Source: Terriglobales bacterium
GTDB taxonomy: Bacteria > Acidobacteriota > Terriglobia > Bryobacterales > Bryobacteraceae
Assembly: GCA_027485675.1 (NCBI GenBank)
Contig: JAIXQP010000014.1
Span: 1-64,000, forward strand
Direction: 5' to 3'
DNA length: 64,000 nt
Part shown: in pieces, positions 18,660 through 26,231 of the stretch
Numbering within the stretch: the first letter of the stretch is position 1
How the letters are laid out: each line of letters starts with the position of its first letter
Notes under the pieces: generated by a model
What the model saw: the letters and a program-made list of their open reading frames with translations, nothing else
What the model was told of the DNA's origin: nothing
Database searches by the model: none
Made by a program: the position numbers and the translations under genes

Positions 18660-19316
18660 GTGCAACTCGAACTTTTGCAAGCGATCCAGTTCTTTCTGGT
18701 GACCCTCTCCTCTATCTTCTTCCTGGTCGATCCGTTCGCCCTCGTGCCGACCTTCCTGGCGATGACGGCCACTTCCACCCAGGCCCATCGCCGGGCGATG
18801 GCCCGGCGGGCGTCGCTCACCTGCTTCTTCCTGCTCACCGGCTTCGCGCTGGCCGGGACGCTGGTTTTCGACGTGCTTGGCATCACGATGCCGGCGTTCA
18901 AAATCGCGGGCGGCATTATTCTGCTGCTGATCGGCATCGACATGGTGCAAGCGCGGCGCCCGGCCACCAACGAAACCGAGAAGGAAGCCGACGAAGGGGC
19001 CCATAAATCCGATATCGGCATCGTTCCGCTAGGCATGCCGATGCTGGCCGGTCCCGGCGCCATTTCGACGGTGATGGTGTTGATCGGCAGTGCACAAACT
19101 CCGGTGAAGTTCACACTGGTGATCGCGGCCCTGGCCATCACCGCAGCGGCTGCCTTCCTCATTCTCTCGGCGGCCGACCGGGTGCGGAAAGTGCTCGGAG
19201 AGACGGGTATCCATATTCTCAGCCGCATCATGGGCATGCTGCTGATGGCGCTGGCCGTCCAGTTTATGGTGGACGGCCTCGCGGCGCTCGGCTTCGCTAC
19301 CGCCCGGAGTCGGTAG
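18660..19316 (+). CDS. MarC family integral membrane protein
   Basis: 218 residues with six predicted helices. The opening QAIQFFLVTLSSIFFLVDPF ALVPTFLAMT (read across the break) is the MarC N-terminal motif, and GIVPLGMPMLAGPGAISTVM is the second repeat motif. Function of the family is unknown despite the old link to multiple antibiotic resistance. I take a GTG start at 18660, with an AGGAG very close upstream. It follows the propeller gene by 18 bp and converges with the next gene, overlapping its end by 20 bp. Confidence 0.9.
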   Translation: MQLELLQAIQFFLVTLSSIFFLVDPFALVPTFLAMTATSTQAHRRAMARRASLTCFFLLTGFALAGTLVFDVLGITMPAFKIAGGIILLLIGIDMVQARRPATNETEKEADEGAHKSDIGIVPLGMPMLAGPGAISTVMVLIGSAQTPVKFTLVIAALAITAAAAFLILSAADRVRKVLGETGIHILSRIMGMLLMALAVQFMVDGLAALGFATARSR

Positions 19317-19950
19317 CGAACTCGTCGGCCTCGAACGCGGCGGTGGGCTGCTGCGTCTGCCGGGCGGCGAAGCTCCGTCGCGATAGTAGGTTCACTTCCC
19401 GAGCGGTAAACTCCAGCGCTGGCCCGGCCAAATGCATCGCCGACAGGGACGCCTGCGCGATCCCGGCGTGGGAGTGGGAGCTGTTGCCGGTGAGCACATG
19501 GTACAGCTCGTGGGCCACCACCCGGCCCAGCGCCCGACCCAGCATCTCCTGCTGCACTCCGGCCGGTTCGCCGTGGGCTAGCACCCGCAGCATGTTCCGC
19601 ACCCGGGCGCAGTCCACTTCGATGAAGGGCAACACCTCATCTCCAGAACGGTGAGCCCAAGCCAAAGCCATGGGTTTGCCGGAAGGCCCACCCGGATGGC
19701 GGCCATCCAGGCGGCACTCGGACTTCAGGCGAACCATCACCAAATCCGGAAACGAATCTTCGGGCCTCATCTCGGCCCGGTTAATCCAGGAGAAGTGGTA
19801 GCCGGTATCCCGAAAGACCAGATCTACCTCTTCATGAAAGGCGGAGGCGACTGCAGGCGGCAGAGGCACCGGGGCATCAACGATAAGCGCCACAGGCGCA
19901 GCGAACGTTACGCCGACGAGGGCGCAGAGAAGGGCTAGGGTGATCCGCAC
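19297..19950 (-). CDS. secreted protein with HExxH zinc-metallopeptidase motif
   Basis: 217 residues. GTG start at 19950 with GAGG 7 nt upstream; signal peptide MRITLALLCALVGVTFAAP. The second half contains HELYH (H147, E148, H151) followed by GNSSHSHAGIA, where H159 or H161 could be the third ligand. HExxH plus a downstream His is the pattern of gluzincin/metzincin-like peptidases, but the remainder matches no family I can name. Proteolysis is therefore a hypothesis. It converges on marC. Confidence 0.72.
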   Translation of the reverse strand: MRITLALLCALVGVTFAAPVALIVDAPVPLPPAVASAFHEEVDLVFRDTGYHFSWINRAEMRPEDSFPDLVMVRLKSECRLDGRHPGGPSGKPMALAWAHRSGDEVLPFIEVDCARVRNMLRVLAHGEPAGVQQEMLGRALGRVVAHELYHVLTGNSSHSHAGIAQASLSAMHLAGPALEFTAREVNLLSRRSFAARQTQQPTAAFEADEFATDSGR

Positions 19951-19982
19951 GGGGGACCTCTTTTTTTACGAACCGGGAAAGT

Positions 19983-20007
19983 GGCGAGGAGATACAGGCT
20001 CCTCGCC
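19983..20007 (-). terminator. rho-independent terminator candidate after ahpD
   Basis: Perfect 9-bp inverted repeat (GGCGAGGAG / CTCCTCGCC) with a 7-nt loop, 37 bp beyond the ahpD stop. On the minus strand it is followed by ACTTTCCC, a weak T-tract. Confidence 0.55.
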
Positions 20008-20043
20008 CGACTTCAGTCTACTACAACAAGTTGCCTGCGCTGG

Positions 20044-20580
20044 CTAGGCAGACGCCAGCACCGCTTCGGCGTCAAACACGCTTGCCAAGGCATGGATCAC
20101 GGACGCAATGCGGACCGCCGCCAACACATTCTCTTCGCCTAGGCCCTTCTCGCGGACCACTTTCTCGTGAGAATCCACACACTTATCGCAGGCATTGATC
20201 GCCGAAACCGCCAGGCAGAACAGTTCGAAATCGACGTGCTCAATGCCATGGGTGCGCAAAACGTTCATGCGCAACCGGGCCGGCATGGTCGAGTATTTTT
20301 CGTTCGTCGTCAGGTGGTGGAAGCGGTAGAAGACGTTGTTCATACCCATGATCGCCGCGGCGGCCTTGGCGGCCTCAACGGCTTCCGGAGAGAGCAACTT
20401 GGCCGCTTCAGCCGAAATCGCAGAGAGCAACTGCGGGTTGCGGGCGGCGATCGCGCACGCCAGGGCCGATCCCCACGCCTGCTGCGGCGTCAAATCCGGC
20501 TGCTGCATCACACTGCTCAGGTTGAGCTTCAGGTCCTTGGCGTACGCCGGGACGGTATCCATCAAGTGTTCGAGATTCAT
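20044..20580 (-). CDS. ahpD: alkylhydroperoxidase AhpD family protein
   Basis: 178 residues of the carboxymuconolactone decarboxylase/AhpD fold. The redox motif is C131-D-K-C134 followed by H138 in AINACDKCVDSHEKVV, matching the AhpD active site. AhpD recharges AhpC in organisms that lack AhpF. Here it lies 64 bp downstream of ahpC in the fur-ahpC-ahpD order. A stem-loop between ahpC and ahpD may lower its expression relative to ahpC. Confidence 0.93.
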   Translation of the reverse strand: MNLEHLMDTVPAYAKDLKLNLSSVMQQPDLTPQQAWGSALACAIAARNPQLLSAISAEAAKLLSPEAVEAAKAAAAIMGMNNVFYRFHHLTTNEKYSTMPARLRMNVLRTHGIEHVDFELFCLAVSAINACDKCVDSHEKVVREKGLGEENVLAAVRIASVIHALASVFDAEAVLASA

Positions 20581-20603
20581 AAAAGGGGGTTCCTAGATAG
20601 AAA

Positions 20604-20626
20604 GAGCGGGCTTGGTTGGCCCGCTC
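20604..20626 (-). terminator. stem-loop/attenuator between ahpC and ahpD
   Basis: Perfect 8-bp stem (GAGCGGGC / GCCCGCTC) with a 7-nt loop. On the minus strand it is followed by TTTCTATCT. It is likely to end part of the ahpC transcripts and so let ahpC be made in excess over ahpD. Confidence 0.6.
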
Positions 20627-20644
20627 CGTGTTTTGTGCCGGCAG

Positions 20645-21181
20645 TTACTTGCCGAGGGTGTCCTGACCCTTTTCCCAGTTACAGGGGCAGAGTTCGTCGG
20701 TCTGCAGAGCGTCAAGCACGCGCAGCACTTCTTTCGGGTTGCGGCCAACCGAAAGATCGTTGACGCTGACGAAGCGGATGACGTTGTCCGGGTCCACGAT
20801 GAAGGTGGCGCGCTGCGCGGCGCCGATGTGCGGATCGCGAATGCCGAGGGCCGTCACGAGTTCCGACTTGAAGTCCGAAAGCATCGGGAAGGGCAGGTCG
20901 CGCAGGTCGTCATGGTGCTTCCGCCAGTTCAGGTGCGTGAACCAGGAGTCGGTCGAACCACCCAAAACCTGCGCATCCCGATCGGCGAACTCCTTGTTGG
21001 CCTTGCCGAAAGCCGCGATCTCGGTCGGGCAGACGAACGTGAAATCGAGCGGCCAGAAGAAGTACACCTTCCACTTGCCGGCATACGAATCCTGGTTAAT
21101 CTCGGCGAACTCTTTGCCCTGTTCCAGGCTAACGGCCGCGTTCAGATGAAACGCGGGAAACTTCTCTCCAACTCCAAGCAT
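20645..21181 (-). CDS. ahpC: peroxiredoxin AhpC (2-Cys, Prx1/AhpC type)
   Basis: 178 residues. The peroxidatic motif DFTFVCPTEI places the catalytic Cys at 51. The C-terminal resolving Cys is in ELCPCNWEKG (C165 or C167); the CPC doublet is the form found in AhpD-dependent AhpC proteins rather than in AhpF-dependent ones, which agrees with the neighbouring ahpD. It reduces hydrogen peroxide and organic peroxides in the cytoplasm. The gene starts 6 bp after the fur stop. Confidence 0.95.
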   Translation of the reverse strand: MLGVGEKFPAFHLNAAVSLEQGKEFAEINQDSYAGKWKVYFFWPLDFTFVCPTEIAAFGKANKEFADRDAQVLGGSTDSWFTHLNWRKHHDDLRDLPFPMLSDFKSELVTALGIRDPHIGAAQRATFIVDPDNVIRFVSVNDLSVGRNPKEVLRVLDALQTDELCPCNWEKGQDTLGK

Positions 21182-21187
21182 GCGTGT

Positions 21188-21631
21188 TTATCTCCTAGTT
21201 TTTTTTGAAGCGCAGGCGGCGCAAAGGCCGTGCGCTTCGACAATGAATCGGTTGACCCGAAAGCCCTTCGGCAACGGGCGGCGTATGTGGATTTCGTCGA
21301 GCCCTTCGGCGGGAAGGTCAACCATCATCCGGCAATCGGTGCAGACGAAGTGATGGTGCGGCTGGTTGTTCGCCTCGAGACGAAGTGAGCCATGGTGCAA
21401 GCTCACCTCCCCGATCAGGCCACTGTCGAGAAACGTGCGAATGTTGCGGTAGACCGTGCCCAACGAAATAGAGGGGATATCCTGCCGGACTCGCTCGTAA
21501 AGCGACTCGGGACTCGGATGATCCGTAGCTTCGAGCAGGGCCCGGTAAAGCACCTGCCGTTGATGAGTACACGGCAGCCCGGCCGCCACGCAACGATCAC
21601 GAAACCACTCCATTCGTTGCTCGAGATCCAT
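21188..21631 (-). CDS. Fur family peroxide/iron regulator (PerR-like)
   Basis: 147 residues. A winged helix (around 20-75, SISLGTVYRNIRTFLDSGLI) is followed by the Fur dimerisation domain with two CxxC pairs for structural zinc (C97/C100 and C137/C140) and the PHHHF metal-binding cluster. Both zinc pairs and the link to ahpC/ahpD fit PerR better than Fur, though the distinguishing ligand cannot be assigned with confidence. A Fur-type box lies 50 bp upstream, so autoregulation of the whole operon is likely. Confidence 0.9.
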   Translation of the reverse strand: MDLEQRMEWFRDRCVAAGLPCTHQRQVLYRALLEATDHPSPESLYERVRQDIPSISLGTVYRNIRTFLDSGLIGEVSLHHGSLRLEANNQPHHHFVCTDCRMMVDLPAEGLDEIHIRRPLPKGFRVNRFIVEAHGLCAACASKKTRR

Positions 21632-21680
21632 ACTCCTAAGCAGATGCGGGTTCCGCGGCAGCGGATGCAGGTTTCTCGCA

Positions 21681-21693
21681 AATGAGAATCATT
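21681..21693. promoter_or_regulatory. Fur/PerR-type operator upstream of fur-ahpC-ahpD
   Basis: AATGAGAATCATT: an inverted repeat of AATGA/TCATT around GAA, very close to the core of the Fur box (AATGATNATCATT). It lies 50 bp before the fur start codon and just after the end of the upstream RAYT-like gene, in the only promoter-sized gap before this operon. Confidence 0.7.
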
Positions 21694-21694
21694 C

Positions 21695-22270
21695 CTATCT
21701 GGTAGCTGCTCTTGTCTGGGCCATCTCCACCAAAGGCTGTCCGGTGGCCGCGCCATTGCGTAGCGCCGCTTCAAAAACCGGATCCGCAATCCCCGCAAAC
21801 CGCGCCCACCGCGCCGGCCCATAAACCTCCCGCCACAGCTCCAGATCGAGAACGCTCTCCGGGTCCTCCCCCCGATGATGCGCCTCCCGGCTCGAGACCG
21901 CTGCCGGCAACCCTTCCACGTAGCGCATCGCCGCCCAGATCTGCGGCCGGTCGAAGGCGCAGGATTGGAACCGGCCCGCCCAAATGGCTTCGTTTCGTCG
22001 TTCGCGAATATGGCGCCACAGCGCATACTCCCGGTTCACCTGCCCAATCGTGCGTGAGAGCGCCGGCGCCGTCACCGGCAACACCAGCAAATGGACAGCC
22101 GCCGGTTCGAGCGCATAGCCCAACACCGCCAAATGATGGCGGCTGGCGGCCCTTCCCAGCACGTACAGATACGCCCGGTGGTCCTCCTCGTCCGCAAACG
22201 CGGGCACCACCGCCGGTTGGCGGACATAGTGAGGGAAAAAAGGAAGGGTGATCCGGCGCGCTCTGGCCAT
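21695..22270 (-). CDS. RAYT-like (REP-associated tyrosine transposase) protein with defective HUH motif
   Basis: 191 residues. The RAYT/Y1-transposase layout is visible: a basic start (MARARRI), AYLYVLGRAASRHHLAVLGY, the HUH region, IGQVNREYALWRHIRERRNE, then IWAGRFQSCAFD and RYVEGLP. The usual PNHVHLL is PAAVHLL here: the first His is Ala58 (Asn57 is also Ala) and only H60 remains, so metal binding and nicking should fail. Y117 could be the catalytic Tyr. It lies between an ArgD-like gene and fur, same strand. Either a dying transposase or a protein kept for DNA binding. Confidence 0.72.
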   Translation of the reverse strand: MARARRITLPFFPHYVRQPAVVPAFADEEDHRAYLYVLGRAASRHHLAVLGYALEPAAVHLLVLPVTAPALSRTIGQVNREYALWRHIRERRNEAIWAGRFQSCAFDRPQIWAAMRYVEGLPAAVSSREAHHRGEDPESVLDLELWREVYGPARWARFAGIADPVFEAALRNGAATGQPLVEMAQTRAATR

Positions 22271-22299
22271 GCACCCGAAAAGTGGCAGCCAGAGCGCGC
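22256..22299. repeat. 12-bp perfect palindrome spanning the RAYT start codon
   Basis: GCGCGCTCTGGC at 22256-22267 and its exact complement GCCAGAGCGCGC at 22288-22299, separated by 20 nt. The start codon of the RAYT-like gene (22268-22270) lies in the loop. It resembles a REP-type palindrome of the kind RAYTs recognise. It is not an ordinary terminator, because no T-tract follows. Confidence 0.65.
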
Positions 22300-22312
22300 G
22301 CTTCTCAATTAT

Positions 22313-23542
22313 TTACGCCTTCTTCGGTTTCCGATACGCGCGGAAGAGGCGGGCCAGAACCTTCAGCCCCTGGTCCACTTCCTTCTCCGTAACAATGTAC
22401 GGAGGCAGGAAGCGCAGCACCGTGTCGTGCGTGCAGTTGAACAGGACGCCCTGCTCAATCCCCTTCATCACGTAGTCCTTGCCCGGATGATCCAGCTCCA
22501 CGCCGATCATCAACCCGTGGCCGCGCACTTCCTTTATGAACTTGTGCTTGGCCTGCAGGTCGCGCAGCCCCGCGCGGAAGTACTCGCCCACGCGGTTGAT
22601 CTGCGGCAGCAGTTCGTCCAGGATGTCCAGGAACTCGAGCGCCACCGCCGACGACAGTACGTTGCCGCCGAAGGTCGTTCCGTGCATGCCCGGCTTGATG
22701 GCCGCCGCCGCGCGTTCGTTCGTCAGAATCACGCCCAACGGCAACCCGCAGGAGAGCGGCTTGGCCGTCACCATCACGTCCGGCTTCACCTCCGGCGCAA
22801 TCAGGCTGTGTGACCAGTATTGGCCGGTGCGTCCCACGCCGCATTGAATGGCGTCGAACACGAGCAGGGCGTTGTACTGGTCAGCCAGGCGCCGCGCCGT
22901 GCGCAGGAACTCCGGCTGCATCGGGTGGATGCCGCCTTCGCCCTGAATGCCTTCAATCACAATGCCGCTCGTCCGTTCATTGAACGCCGCTTCGAGCGCG
23001 GCGATGTCATTGGCCGGAATCCAGCGCGGCCCCGGCAGCAGCGGCTCAAAGTCCTTGCGGTACTTCGGCTGCCCGGTGATCGAGATCGCCCCAATCGTCC
23101 GGCCGTGGAAGGAGTTCTCGAGCGCAATAATCTCCGGCCGGTCCGGACCCGCATGAGCGCGCATGATTTTGATCGCGCCCTCCATGGACTCCGCGCCCGA
23201 GTTCGTAAAGAACACCCGGTCGAGACCCGAAATCTGGCACAAGCGCTGCGCCAACTTGCCGGTGTACTCGTGGTAGTAGAGGTTCGAGGTGTGCAGCAGC
23301 AGCGCGGCCTGCCGCTGAATCACCTTCGTGATCCGCGGGTGGGCATGGCCCAGCGCGTTCACGCCGATACCGCTCAGCAGGTCGAGGTACTTCCGGTTGT
23401 CGAGACCATAGAGGTAGCAGCCTTTGCCGCGTCGCACGGCCAGCGGGTATCGGGCGTAGGTGGGCATCACATATTGACGCTCCAACTCCATCCACTGCTG
23501 CGACTCTGTCAATTCGGCTACTGCATCTTTAGTTTCAACCAC
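22313..23542 (-). CDS. ArgD-like class III aminotransferase
   Basis: About 409 residues from a GTG at 23542 with AAGGAG 11 nt upstream; a longer open frame exists but the extra part is a shadow of the esterase. PLP fold type I features: FTNSGAESMEGAIKIMRAHA, the FHGRTIGAIS loop, LLVFDAIQCGVGRTG with the Asp that contacts PLP, and VMVTAKPLSCGLPLG with the Schiff-base Lys. Acetylornithine or 4-aminobutyrate aminotransferase are both possible. The usual FDEVQ Glu is Ala here (FDAIQ), and no other arg gene is near, so the substrate is open. It overlaps the esterase gene by 25 bp. Confidence 0.85.
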   Translation of the reverse strand: MVETKDAVAELTESQQWMELERQYVMPTYARYPLAVRRGKGCYLYGLDNRKYLDLLSGIGVNALGHAHPRITKVIQRQAALLLHTSNLYYHEYTGKLAQRLCQISGLDRVFFTNSGAESMEGAIKIMRAHAGPDRPEIIALENSFHGRTIGAISITGQPKYRKDFEPLLPGPRWIPANDIAALEAAFNERTSGIVIEGIQGEGGIHPMQPEFLRTARRLADQYNALLVFDAIQCGVGRTGQYWSHSLIAPEVKPDVMVTAKPLSCGLPLGVILTNERAAAAIKPGMHGTTFGGNVLSSAVALEFLDILDELLPQINRVGEYFRAGLRDLQAKHKFIKEVRGHGLMIGVELDHPGKDYVMKGIEQGVLFNCTHDTVLRFLPPYIVTEKEVDQGLKVLARLFRAYRKPKKA

Positions 23543-24336
23543 TCGACCATTTTCTCCTTGTAGTCTTGATAGGCCGGAACCTTCTCCCAAGGGCCTACGC
23601 CATGGGGAGCGTCCGGTACCGGGTACACTTCGCAGGAAGCGCCCACAGCTTTCATCTTCGCGCACATCGCCGTCGATTGCGCGAAGGGCACGGCGTCGTC
23701 TTTGGTGCCGTGAATGAAGAGGATCGGCGGCATGTCGCGCTTGACGTAAGTGATGCCGGAAGCCTCTCGCATTTTCGCCAATTCCGGCGGGGTCATCCCG
23801 GTGACGCCCAGCAACTGCGAGACGTTTTTCCCCGGCCCGCCGAGCAGCCGCGACCGCGCTTCGAAATCGGTGGGGCAGTAGAAGCAAACCACGGCGGCTA
23901 CCCTGGTCGCTGGCGTATGCTTAGCCCCGGCGAGCGCGACCAAGTGCCCGCCTGCGCTCTCGCCCATCAGGGCGATCCGCGCCGGGTCCACCTTGTAGGC
24001 CGCGGCGTTTCGCTTCACCCAGAGGATGGCCGCGTTCACATCGTCGAGCGCCGTCGGATGCTGGAAGCGCGGGCTGAGCCGGTAGTTGATCGTGAACCAG
24101 GCAAAGCCGCCGCGGATTAGCGGCGGAAACAGCGGCGGCACGTAGGTGTTCTTGTCGCCATTCTCCCAGCCGCCGCCGTGCACCACGATCACGGTGGGGA
24201 ACGGCCCCGGCCCTTCGGGGACCCAGGCATCGAGCGTCAGCGAATAGCCGTCGGGCTTCGAGAATTCGATGTCGCGGCGCAGTTCGCCGAAGGCCGGAAA
24301 CAGGCTCAGCAACGAGAAGGCAAGCAGGAGTCGCAT
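23518..24336 (-). CDS. secreted alpha/beta hydrolase (BD-FAE/HSL-type esterase)
   Basis: About 272 residues from the ATG at 24336, which opens directly on a signal peptide (MRLLLAFSLLSLFPAFG). The oxyanion motif VVHGGGWENG, the nucleophile elbow GESAGGH, the Asp region GTKDDAVPF and the final His in DAPHGVGPW complete a catalytic triad. The family hydrolyses short acyl or acetyl esters, often from plant polysaccharide. It is divergent from the DtxR regulator (34-bp gap) and its 3' end overlaps the aminotransferase start. Confidence 0.88.
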   Translation of the reverse strand: MRLLLAFSLLSLFPAFGELRRDIEFSKPDGYSLTLDAWVPEGPGPFPTVIVVHGGGWENGDKNTYVPPLFPPLIRGGFAWFTINYRLSPRFQHPTALDDVNAAILWVKRNAAAYKVDPARIALMGESAGGHLVALAGAKHTPATRVAAVVCFYCPTDFEARSRLLGGPGKNVSQLLGVTGMTPPELAKMREASGITYVKRDMPPILFIHGTKDDAVPFAQSTAMCAKMKAVGASCEVYPVPDAPHGVGPWEKVPAYQDYKEKMVEWLKLKMQ

Positions 24337-24370
24337 AGCGGAAACTCTCAAAGCATAGCAGGCCGCTACA

Positions 24371-25048
24371 ATGGATTCGTTGCAGATCACGATCTCCAAA
24401 GAGAACTATCTGAAGGCGATTGCCGAGGCTGAAGCCGACGGCGAATTCGTCATCGCGGCGACCCTTTCGCGTTGGCTGAACGTCTCCGCGCCGGCCGTCA
24501 CGATGGCCATCCGCCGGCTGAAGCGGGACGGCTGCATTAGCGTCGAAGCCGAGGGGCAGATCTGCCTGACGCCCGCCGGCCGCGAGATCGCCAACCGGCT
24601 GCTCCGCCGCCACTATCTCATTGAGCGGATGCTCGCTGAGGTGTTTGGCATGGAGTGGTACAAGGTGCATGATGAGGCCGAGCAGTTGGAACATGCGGTC
24701 TCTGCGGACTTCGAAAAGAAGCTGGCCGAGAAACTGGGGGCGGAAGCGGATTGTCCGCATGGCCACGGGCTACTGCTTGAAACCCAACAGCACCGCCGGG
24801 CGCGTGGTCTGGCTCCGCTCGATGAGTTGGCGATTGGGGAACGGGCCACGGTCGTGAGCGTCTTTGAGCGCGACCGGAAATTGCTCGAGTTTTTGGACGG
24901 GCTGGGCATCCGCCCCGCCGCGCCGCTCGAGTTGCTGGCGCGGAACTACGATGAGACGATGACGCTTCGCGTGGCGGGCCAGCGCGAAGTGCCGTTGGGT
25001 CTCGCCGCCGCCGGGCGGGTTTGGGTGCAGCGGGACGTCCGCTACTGA
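24371..25048 (+). CDS. DtxR/MntR family metal-dependent regulator
   Basis: 225 residues. A winged helix (residues 8-70: ENYLKAI, VSAPAVTMAIRRLKRDG) is followed by a dimerisation/metal domain (WYKVHDEAEQLEHAVS, with ADCPHGHGL carrying the Cys and His of the ancillary site) and a C-terminal SH3-like/FeoA-type domain from about 145. Such proteins sense Fe2+ or Mn2+ and repress uptake genes. No transporter gene is adjacent, so the target is unknown. Its stop overlaps the end of the convergent next gene by 7 bp. Confidence 0.9.
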   Translation: MDSLQITISKENYLKAIAEAEADGEFVIAATLSRWLNVSAPAVTMAIRRLKRDGCISVEAEGQICLTPAGREIANRLLRRHYLIERMLAEVFGMEWYKVHDEAEQLEHAVSADFEKKLAEKLGAEADCPHGHGLLLETQQHRRARGLAPLDELAIGERATVVSVFERDRKLLEFLDGLGIRPAAPLELLARNYDETMTLRVAGQREVPLGLAAAGRVWVQRDVRY

Positions 25049-25842
25049 GGTTTGACGGGCGTCGGGAGTTGGCGGCGCAAGTACTCCTTTTCCGTCAAGC
25101 TGAGCATCATCGCGCGGGTGCGCTCTGCCTTTTCGGGATTCCGCTCTTTAGCGACCAGGAAGATCGGGTCGGTGGCCATCTCGAGGGCGGTGGGGGAGTG
25201 GCCGTAGCGATCGACGAGCGCGCCGGCCCAAATGCGACTGTAGTTCGGTGGAGGGGCGACGAATACCGGCGCCAGGTATTTCTTCGCGACGGAACGGACC
25301 ACCGGGTTATCTGACTCGAGGGCGCGATACCACATTCGCCCCGTGTGCTCGCGCGGACTACTAATGGAGTGACTCAAGACGCTACTGATCAAGTCTTCAA
25401 AATCAGGGTCGTCTTCAAGACGTGAGCTAATGATCTCAAACGCGTCGGAGCGATCGGAGTACTTTATGAGCTGTGTCAGAACAAAGACGTCATAGCCGTC
25501 GTGCTTTGGACGAGAGCGGACTTCCTGAATCTTTCGCAAGATCATTTCGACGGCCCATTCATGTTTCGTCACGAGAAAACGGGCATCGCTACTGGGATTT
25601 GGCCCCAGTCGTTCGAAAGCGGCTCGGCGGGATGCCCTGGTAGACCCATCAGGGGATACTGGGCTTTCCGGTGAGGCTGCGGCGAGATACCTAGCCATAA
25701 ACTCTTTCTGCGCCCTTTCATCCATATCCAAGACGCTTCGTTTTTGGGCATGGGCCCGCGAGAAGAATGGAGCGCCCCCAACGAAAGCAAGCACGCCGAC
25801 GATTTGCTTCTTACAGAGCATTCGAAAACCACGGTTCGCCAT
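25042..25842 (-). CDS. secreted protein of unknown function
   Basis: 266 residues. A signal-peptide-like start (LCKKQIVGVLAFVGGAPFFS, then RAHAQ) is followed by a mostly helical, charged sequence without a family I recognise. The C-terminal ~50 residues (GHSPTALEMATDPIFLVAKE then EYLRRQLPTPVKPQ) reappear in a degenerate copy immediately upstream on the same strand. It converges with the DtxR gene. Confidence 0.7.
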   Translation of the reverse strand: MANRGFRMLCKKQIVGVLAFVGGAPFFSRAHAQKRSVLDMDERAQKEFMARYLAAASPESPVSPDGSTRASRRAAFERLGPNPSSDARFLVTKHEWAVEMILRKIQEVRSRPKHDGYDVFVLTQLIKYSDRSDAFEIISSRLEDDPDFEDLISSVLSHSISSPREHTGRMWYRALESDNPVVRSVAKKYLAPVFVAPPPNYSRIWAGALVDRYGHSPTALEMATDPIFLVAKERNPEKAERTRAMMLSLTEKEYLRRQLPTPVKPQ

Positions 25843-25848
25843 TCCTAC

Positions 25849-26231
25849 TTAACCACAATCGGAGCCGGGAGCTGGCGGCGCAGATACTCGTTCTCGGTCA
25901 GGCCGATCATCACCTTTCGAGTTCGCTCCGCCTTCTCGGGAGCCCGCTCTTTCGCGAGCAGGAAGATCGGGTCCGTGGCCATTTCAAGGGCGTTGGGGGA
26001 GTGGCCCTAGCGATCGACGAAACGGTAGGATGCGGCGATGCAATCGCCCGATCCCAAATCGCTGTGGCCTCGCGATCGGGACGGCTAATCGAGTGGATGA
26101 TCAAGCTCTTCCCGAACTCATCGAGCATTGGATCATATTGGGGCCCCTTCATCACGATTTCGAATCGATCCAGGCGTTCCGAATAGTCCAGAGAAGAGAA
26201 CACGAAGCGCTGCCGCCCGTCCTGCCTGATG
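25849..26231 (-). pseudogene. degenerate tandem paralogue of the preceding secreted protein
   Basis: The minus-strand end reads ALEMATDPIFLLAKERAPEK and NEYLRRQLPAPIVVK, nearly the same as the intact gene next door. Further upstream, in another frame, RFEIVMKGPQYDPMLDEF and SLIIHSISRPDREATAIW correspond to FEIISSRLEDDPDFEDL and VLSHSISSPREHTG. The copy therefore has an internal deletion with a frameshift near 26010 and lacks its N-terminal third. It ends at the border of the SDR gene. Confidence 0.75.
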
